From positions 44,526,473 to 44,590,472 of the forward strand of contig NC_052046.1 of NCBI RefSeq assembly GCF_015832195.1: a stretch of DNA of 64,000 bases, given 5' to 3'. Shown in pieces: positions 1 through 64,000 of the stretch; within the stretch, counting starts at the first letter, position 1; the number at the start of each line of letters is the position of its first letter. This stretch comes from Motacilla alba alba. Its lineage: Eukaryota > Chordata > Aves > Passeriformes > Motacillidae. The translations under genes were made by a program, and so were the position numbers. A model generated the notes under the pieces. The model was not told the DNA's origin. It did no database searches and was given only the letters and a program-made list of their open reading frames with translations.

Positions 1-3000
1 GGTCCACCCAGAACCACTGTATGCACCTTAAGGGGAAGTAAGGAGGAGTCAGCAATAGCCTGCTCCCCCTCTGGGCATCCCCACTCTCTATAGGCAGGGA
101 GAGGCCTTGCCTGAGCAATGATAGCACACTGGAGCAGAAAGGGTGACAAGGAAGGATGGCACCTCCCCGCGTCACCAATGCAAAGGCTTTCCCACACGCA
201 CACATGCTCATGGCAGCCAGCCAGTAGCTCCTTATACTGAGTACATCTAGGAAACTGCAGGCTGCTCCAGTGATTTGCAGCTCATGTCGTAGAGATGGGC
301 TGGAAACCAGAAGAATATCCTTACATACTGCAACCAGAGCTCCTGAGTTGCTGCAGTCAAGGACTGATCTTCCCTAAAGTCAAACATTTCAGCAAAGAAA
401 GGCAGGGTGCAGGGTACCATGCAAAGCTACCTGGTCAGACTCCTAATGGTGCTAGTCAGGGAGATGCACCACTTAGATCACCTGAGAACCTGCCCTATCC
501 TTTATAGTATCATCAGGAGGGAAAAAAAAACTAATTACAGTACTGATTGGTAGATGAACCTATTCCCAAGGGAGGGCAGGAGTCTTAGACTTTTGCAAAC
601 AGGATCACATTTTTTTCTTGTTCTCCAAAGCGTGCATTTCTACACAGGTACCTGGGATGCTTATAAATTGTAAAGCAACAAAGGAAAATGGCATTAATTA
701 AAACTGGAGCAGAAACTATAAATTCTGGGTAAACTGATCTGCATGCCTCAGCTGTCTCAGCAAGACTGCTCTAAGCTCAATAAACGTTTAATGACTAAAA
801 AATGCAGTGAAAAACTGCATTTGATACACTCAGATGAGACCTAAAAAAATACCCTGTCTACAAGTATACATGGAAATAGATAATAAATAATGAAAAAAAC
901 ATCCTTTTTGCAGTTCACTTTTTGATTTTTCCTATTGCTTCAAATCATCTTTCCTGCAATGACTTTGAAGAGGAATTACCCAGTTTCTGTGTCAAAGATG
1001 GAAAACACATTTAACAGGAGTAATTTCTTTTTGAGCTCAGCAATTTAACTGGAATTTTCAGCAACGAAAATACGTTTAAAGCCAGGAAAGAAGAAAGTTA
1101 AATGTCACCTCTTTGCCTTTTGAAGCACTGCACTCCATAAACACAAGAGGTTTGCCAAGCATGTTCTAGCCTGCCTTCAAAAACATCATCTACTCAACCC
1201 AACCCTGACAGCCAAGCAGGGCCATTTATAGATCTACACCTTTTTGGGTTTTGTTTCTGCTCCATGTATCCTATTGTTATATAAAATAATTCACAGAATG
1301 ATGTACTGGGTCTGGCCAGGATGGGGTTAATTTATGTAGCAGCCTGGCAGGAGCATGGCTTGTACTTGAAGGTTATTTTATACCACCTCATGTAATTTTC
1401 CAGGAACAGAAGATGTCCATTCTGGGTCAGGGTATTGGGAAGCAAATGGTTGGGTATTGTTGGGTTCTGCATGGTGAGCATTCTTGAACACTGTTATTAA
1501 TACTGTTGTTGTTTACCATTCATTTTCTTATCTCATTGCCCTTTCCAGTAAATTGTTGTTATCTCAACCTTTGATCTCTGTCCTTTATGCCTCCAATTCT
1601 CTTCTCCAACCCACTGCAATGATGGGGCGGGGAAGGAGGGAGCAAGCAAGGGCCATGTAGTTTGGAGAGTCTCAGTAGGAACACTAAATACTACTCCTTA
1701 ATCATAAAAGGGAGGTCAAGTTTTCTTCCCAAAGGTGTATTCAGCATTCCCAAAATGTGGCAGATGACAGATGAATGCGCATCCCAACATCACTCGTGAG
1801 AACAATCACAACTGGCTTTGCTGCCAGGCTGCAACTGCAAGGATCAATTTGCCCCAAATCTCATATCTGAGAGTGCAACTTCATTGTTATAGCCAACAGT
1901 CAGCACAACACCAGAAAAGCTGTTGCATGGTGGTACTAGGTAGGGAAGGCAAGTCATGCAGTGCTTGTTAAGGGCCTTTTCTCTTTGATCACTCCTAGTT
2001 CTGCCCATTGGACTGGCAGCTCAATAAAACTAGATGAATTGACTTGGACCCTTGGGAAGCCTGACAGAACACACTACACTCAGGTAGCAATTTTTTTGAT
2101 GTGTGGCCCTTTAACTACTTGGGCTGAAAACACCAGTGCATTTCTAAACAGTCCTTGCATTGATCTTGACACTTCTTTATGCATCAAGAATTGCATTCAC
2201 CAAGAAGGTTGTCCTCTGCCAGGCACAACAGAAAAAAAAGCAAGAAGCAATTTTCAACTGGCCCTCAACATTATCTCTCAAGGCGCTCTGTGCAAAAAGT
2301 TTGGTGGTACTACTTCATACAGGGAAAGAGTGACACAAAATGGGAGAGACCTGTCCAAGCTCACCCTGTGGGCCAGTATAAAAACTAAGATTAAAACTCA
2401 GGTAACAGGTTAGGTAACAGGAGAGCAGCACTCTCTGCAGAGCTATGACACTGCCCAGACAAGAGGACCTAGGAAGTAGGAAAATGTCATCATTCTGCTC
2501 TCTGTGCCTGAAAAACTGCTGACCACCCCAAGGGTCTATGGCACAAACAGGGGCCTTTCAGGTATGGAAAGACCTATGGTGGTCTCTCCCAGACCTGTGC
2601 TCCCCTTGGAAAGCCTGGCACAGGGTATGAAGGAACAGTGAGGAGGCACCAGCCTCGTCCACTATATGTGAGCTAAAGAAGGAAAATGGAGAACTGAGGA
2701 GAATCCCATTCTGAAGAAAAAAGGCAAAGTGCTTTGTCACTATGAGAGGAATTGAAAGCAGCTCTCTGTGCACACCAACAAGGAAACCCCTGGAAGGGGA
2801 AGCGACAGGACACAATATATCATAAGGCTCTATATAGCAGCTAAGTGAGAGCGTATAGTTAAAAACTACACAGAGGCCCTTTGTCTTTAATATATATAAT
2901 TAATATATAATGCTAATGGCTGACATCTACAGCAGCCTTCTCTGCAAAAAATGTGAAGCCCAGATAGCCATTCCAACTGGGTAATCCCTAATCTTCCTGA

Positions 3001-3740
3001 CTGCAGAGAGAGCATGGGTTTGGATGCCTTCCAGCCTGCAAACTCAGGAGAAGGCTCTTTGCTTGGAAGGAAGCAAACAAATTATTCCAATGCTGTCATC
3101 TCAGCATTGCCAGAGGTTTCTAGGTTTCATTCCTTCACACTGGCGAAGTGTCCAGGGTCAAAGCAGTAACAATAAGCAACAGTGACTATTTACTGTACTA
3201 CCTGCTGCTAAGTACCAGTACCAACATGCCCCACATTGTCAGGAAACTAGTGTTCCCAGCACCCTAGCCTCTAGTCAGCCTTCTGCAGTTTCATGTTTGC
3301 ACAGCTCTTCTCACAGCTACAGCTCACATTCACAGCACTGCAGCACTTGTCCAGTTATTTTTCCCACCCACCACGTAAATAAAGTGACAAGTGACTTGAG
3401 AGATGAAAGCCACATGCCGATGGGAGGAGATAAATGGGGAGGAGACAGAATAAAGGTCACAGCGCTCTACCCCTTCCCCAGCTCCTTCAGAAACAGAGTA
3501 ACACAAAAAAAGTCCCGATGCTTCAATTGCTAAATGATAAATTAACAAAGCAAAGCAAAGCAGGAGCAAAGACATCTCCCACAATCTGCACAGAAACAGC
3601 AAAATATACAATAGAAAATGTCACTAACACCCCATTCAGGCAGATGCACTTATTTTTTGTGAATGACAGGTTATTAAATGAAAAAATTTTGACCACCAAT
3701 ACTTTGCTGCATGGCTGTTCCCCTAGTTGTCATTTCCACC
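1..3740 (-). other. PSD3 3' UTR and downstream flank; polyadenylation site not resolved
   Basis: No coding signal is recognised below the stop codon. The long vertebrate PSD3 3' UTR would run toward position 1. No AATAAA was seen in the gene direction. ATTAAA variants occur at 2891-2886 and 792-787, either of which could be a polyadenylation signal, or the UTR may extend beyond the window. A decayed LTR lies at about 1302-1683 on the opposite strand. An AT-rich tract (about 2887-2915) and a short AAAGC repeat (about 3547-3561) are the only other features noted. Confidence 0.5.
1302..1683 (+). mobile_element. Decayed solo LTR fragment, avian endogenous retrovirus (ERV-L-like)
   Basis: The segment opens TGTACTGGGTCTGGCC...GGGTTAATTT, the typical 5' end of a widespread avian LTR family. 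It closes with the expected 3' section: a TTGTTATCTCAACC stretch after a CCAGTAAA polyadenylation-like region, then CCACTGCAATG with G-rich sequence and a terminal ACA. No internal coding region or matching target-site duplication was found, so the ends are approximate. It lies antisense to PSD3, in its 3' UTR or flank. Confidence 0.55.
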
Positions 3741-60946
<57,206 letters not shown>

Positions 60947-62097
60947 TGTCCTGGTTCTGGCCAACCAGCCAGAGTTAATTTTTAATATAAGGGCTGATGT
61001 TACTTCTGATCCTCTTGAAGGGACCTCCAGATCATATTTACAAGAAGTGAGCAACATGTACTATTACTAGAACTACAGAGGCCCCAGCCAGATAGAAGAA
61101 AGGGCCGATCAGATCTACTGGACTGTGCAGATCCAGTGCTCTGGCAGATCAGACACACAACAGTGTAAGGCTTTAGCTCACACTGGCACATGATGTACCC
61201 TGATGCCACCAAGATATGTGGGGACAGAATCCATCTCTTTCTGGGGTGCCAAGGTGATCCCAACAGCTGACTGCACTGGAAGGTGGAGAGAGCATGACTG
61301 GAAATGAATGGCAAAAACACCCCACTGTGACTGGCCCAGAGGCCCTGTGCGTCCTTAGCATAGGTTACCCCAAAAGAGGGTATTTCAAGGACCCAAAAAG
61401 GCATTGTTAGGATTTTTGGGATAGCTGCTGTGGAGACAGAGGAATCGAGACAGCTGAATACCTTGCCTGGTCTCTCAGAGGACCCCTCTGCTTAGGGACT
61501 GCTGAGGGTCAAAGAACAACAGATACATTCGCAACCACATGGCTACTGCACCATCAACAATACTGCACCACCTGGGACTCTGTGACCCCCATCCATGAGA
61601 TGATCTGTGAACTGGAGAGCCAGGGAGTGGTCAGCAAGACTTGTTAACCCTTTAACCCTCCTATATGGTCAGTATGTAAGCCCAGGAACCAATAGATTAT
61701 TATGGCCTGAATGAAGTCACACGACAACTGAGTGCCACTGTGCGCAACATGCTGGGACTTCAGTATGAGCTGGAGTCCAAAGCAGTGAGGTGGTGCCACC
61801 ATCAACACTGCTAACATGCTGTTCTCCATTCCTTTAGCAGCAGGGTGCAGGCCTCAGTTTTTTACCTGGAGGAGTCTGACATACACCTGAAACTGACTTC
61901 CCCAAGGGTGGACAGAGAACCCTGTTATTTATCCTGGACTAATCCAGACTGCACCAGAAAAGGAAGTGTGGAAAAGTGTGAGGTCTTAGAGTACTTCCAA
62001 TATATTGACAACATGATTGTGCAGGGCAACACAGGAGGAGTTTTTGAGAAAAGGAAGAAGACAGTCCAAATCCTCCTGAAGGCTGGTTTTACCACAT

Positions 62098-62733
62098 TGT
62101 TGTGGTCTGTCATTTTTATTGCAGATGATGTAAAGTTGGTATGTTCTGTTCACCCCTGTCCACTCCTGTTACATGGTTCTGCCCTGGTTCTCCCCTCCCC
62201 ATCAGTTCATGCCAATCCCCTTATCTCCACCCCAATTGTCCTTATTTGTGATAATTCATTACTGTAACCCCTCCCCAGACCCCTATCCATCACTCAGCGT
62301 CCCCTCCCGTTGTTCCAGAATCTTCTGCTGTTCCCGTCGAGTGATTGGATTAGGAGCTGGGGTCCCGCCCCCAGTTCAAATGCATTTGTTACCCCAACTG
62401 TCACTCATTTGTAGCCCCCCTACCCCCCCTGTTTCCCGACTGGAGCTGGGTCCAGTTCCACCCCTGTTCTCCGCCTCCTTTATAACCCCGTGTAGCCGGC
62501 TGCCCGGGGTCCCCGGTCGGCTGGTTCCCCTGGTGTTCAATAAAACCGGATTTCTATCCCCGGACGGAGACCCTCTTTTCTTCACTTTGCTGCAGCTGCC
62601 TCTAAATATTCCAGCTAGGCGCTCTCTGGACACGGCAGTGCCTCCGGAGAGTGCCCCCCGGTGCTGGCTGTGTCGGAGGTAGCCGCCATCGATCCTGCTC
62701 CCCCAGCCGGGAGCAGAGAGACACAGTGCAGCA
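62098..62733 (+). mobile_element. Solo LTR of an ERVK-type (class II) element nested inside the ERV-L-like pol
   Basis: The 636-bp element begins TGTTGTGG and ends GTGCAGCA, with the canonical TG...CA termini. It is flanked by the perfect 6-bp duplication CCACAT (62092-62097 and 62734-62739), the size typical of ERVK integrations. It contains a TATA motif TATAA (62481-62485) and AATAAA (62539-62544) in the order of U3 and R. Its high C/G content differs sharply from the host provirus. Intact ends suggest it is younger than its surroundings. The Pol-like similarity of the host element continues on its far side. No second LTR or internal sequence is present. Confidence 0.9.
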
Positions 62734-63490
62734 CCACATGGCCAAGTAAGACCAAGGGACCTACCCAGAAAACTCAGTTTTCAGGAGTAAAATGGCAAGA
62801 TGGAGGTCATCAAGTAATCCATCATGGATGGATGACATGGTCACTGGAACAGCAGCTACGTCCCCACCAACCGTCAAGAAGGAAACAGGTTTGCCTAGGC
62901 ACTGTGGGTTTTTGAAGGATGCATATTTCAGATTACAGTCAGATTTTAAAACCTCTCTATCAAGTGATACCAAATAAGAATGATTTCAAGCAGGGTCCTG
63001 AACAATTCAAGATTTTGAACAGGAATTAAAAAGGAGATTGCTCATGCAGTAGCCAGTCAGGACACTACAAGATGTAAAAAATACGCTCCACAGTGCAGCA
63101 GAGGAAGAATGGTCCTTCTGCAAGTAGATAGCAAAAGGGTATATGTGGAGATTCAACAATGACCCCTGGTATTCTGCCGTTGGGAATACAAACATTCCAA
63201 CATACAAAGGATCTGAGACCAGCTACAACTCCACTGAAGCAAAGACACTGGCAACTTAAGAAGGGGTTGGAGCTGTCTCAGAAATGATTGGCACCGAAGC
63301 ACAGCCCCTCCTGGTGCCCCAGCTTCCAGTGCTGGGCTGGATATTCAAAGAGAAAGTCCCTGCAACATATCATGCCACTGTGGAGTACCTGGATAACTCT
63401 GACCACACAGCAAGCTTGAATAGGAAACTCCAATCACCCAGGGATCTTGGAAGTCATCACTAATTGGCCCCAAGCTGAAAATTTTAGACT

Positions 63491-63508
63491 ATCATCATCA
63501 TCATCATC
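63491..63508. repeat. (ATC)6 microsatellite
   Basis: Six perfect ATC units inside the decayed ERV-L-like sequence. Confidence 0.9.
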
Positions 63509-64000
63509 AGAGGAGATGACGCATGCTGAGAAGGCCCCACCATACAATCAGCTACCTACAAATTAAAAGGAATATAATTTCTTTATTGACAGTTTCTTTT
63601 ATATTACAGGGACAAATCAAAAACAGAAAGCAGCCGTAGACAGACCTATATGACGAGTCACAGAAACTACTGAAGGAGAAGGTGGATCATGTCAGGTTGC
63701 AGAGCTGAAAGCCATCCAACTGGCTTTAGGTATCACTGAACGAGAGAAATGGCTAACAATCTACCTCTACACTTGCTCGTGGGATAGTGGCAAATGCTGT
63801 GTTGGGGTGACAGGACTGACAGAAAAAGGCCAGTTGGCAGTACAGAGGGAAACCCATATGGGATGATGAATTGTGGCAAGAAATCGCTGCCCTGGTAGAG
63901 AAGCTGGCTGCAGAAGAACATCATGAGATGCACATGCACCCAAGAGTCAGGCTGCTGAAGAGCATAGCAATAATGGAGAGGTGGATCAGGCCACCAAGAT

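Larger units (their letters stand above)
60947..64000 (+). mobile_element. Decayed ERV-L-like endogenous retrovirus, antisense to PSD3, continuing past the window
   Basis: A short 5' LTR remnant opens TGTCCTGGTTCTGGCC...GAGTTAATTTTT at 60947, like the LTR start at 1302. Degenerate pol follows: protease-like sequence at about 61240-61410, reverse transcriptase at about 61570-62091 and again from 62740, RNase H-like sequence at about 63650-63880, and the start of an integrase zinc-finger-like His/Cys region near 63910-64000. The RT catalytic box reads YIDN at 62001-62012, so the second catalytic Asp is lost. Numerous stops and frameshifts, and no gag or env recognised, show it cannot be active. 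RT is split by a younger solo LTR at 62098-62733. Family assignment is from pol similarity as I know it. Confidence 0.8.

Noticed and set aside
62173..62682. 169-codon plus-strand Pro/Leu/Ser-rich frame
   Set aside because: It lies wholly inside the non-coding solo LTR, and its composition reflects the C-rich LTR.

Overview
The window is vertebrate nuclear DNA, most likely from a bird. It is AT-rich and intron-dominated, with short coding exons bounded by GT-AG splice sites. It carries several CR1 LINE fragments, one ending in the typical 3' motif ATTCTATGATTCTGTGA, and ERV-L-like and ERVK-like retroviral remains of the kind common in bird genomes. There is no bacterial-style gene organisation, CRISPR array, rRNA or tRNA. 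The many 60-200 codon open frames are mostly chance frames or pieces of retroelements.

One gene is present, on the minus strand: PSD3 (EFA6D), a Sec7-PH guanine nucleotide exchange factor for the small GTPase ARF6. Ten coding exons were assembled, from 59756 down to the stop codon at 3741. They are 59644-59756, 56843-56901, 53159-53248, 30985-31028, 23077-23270, 20580-20650, 14591-14748, 13609-13753, 10345-10488 and 3741-3953. All phases are compatible and together they give one uninterrupted 409-residue C-terminal part of the protein. It holds the second half of the Sec7 domain including the catalytic glutamate loop, a linker, the PH domain, a coiled coil and the conserved C-terminal tail. 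The N-terminal region and first half of Sec7 lie beyond 64000. Residue numbers below count from the first complete codon in the window.

The most interesting observation is a candidate alternative first exon at 41366-41524 in the large 22-kb intron. It has a start codon, 53 codons and a donor in the right phase to splice to the 44-bp exon at 30985-31028. The product would be about 375 residues, lacking Sec7 but keeping PH and coiled coil. CRE-like and RFX-like motifs lie upstream of it.

Layout in + coordinates: 1-3740, 3' UTR or downstream flank with a decayed LTR (about 1302-1683). 3741-31028, the seven C-terminal exons, with a large CR1 copy (about 6525-8590) and a CR1 3' fragment (about 24440-24830). 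31029-53158, the 22-kb intron with another large CR1 copy (about 31285-32815), the alternative exon and several simple repeats. 53159-59756, the three Sec7 exons with a CR1 fragment (about 58120-58625). 59757-64000, part of the next intron, holding a decayed ERV-L-like provirus from about 60947. That provirus is split by an ERVK-type solo LTR (62098-62733) with a perfect 6-bp target duplication. In chicken the neighbouring human 8p genes such as LPL are Z-linked, so a Z chromosome origin is plausible but is not shown by this sequence.
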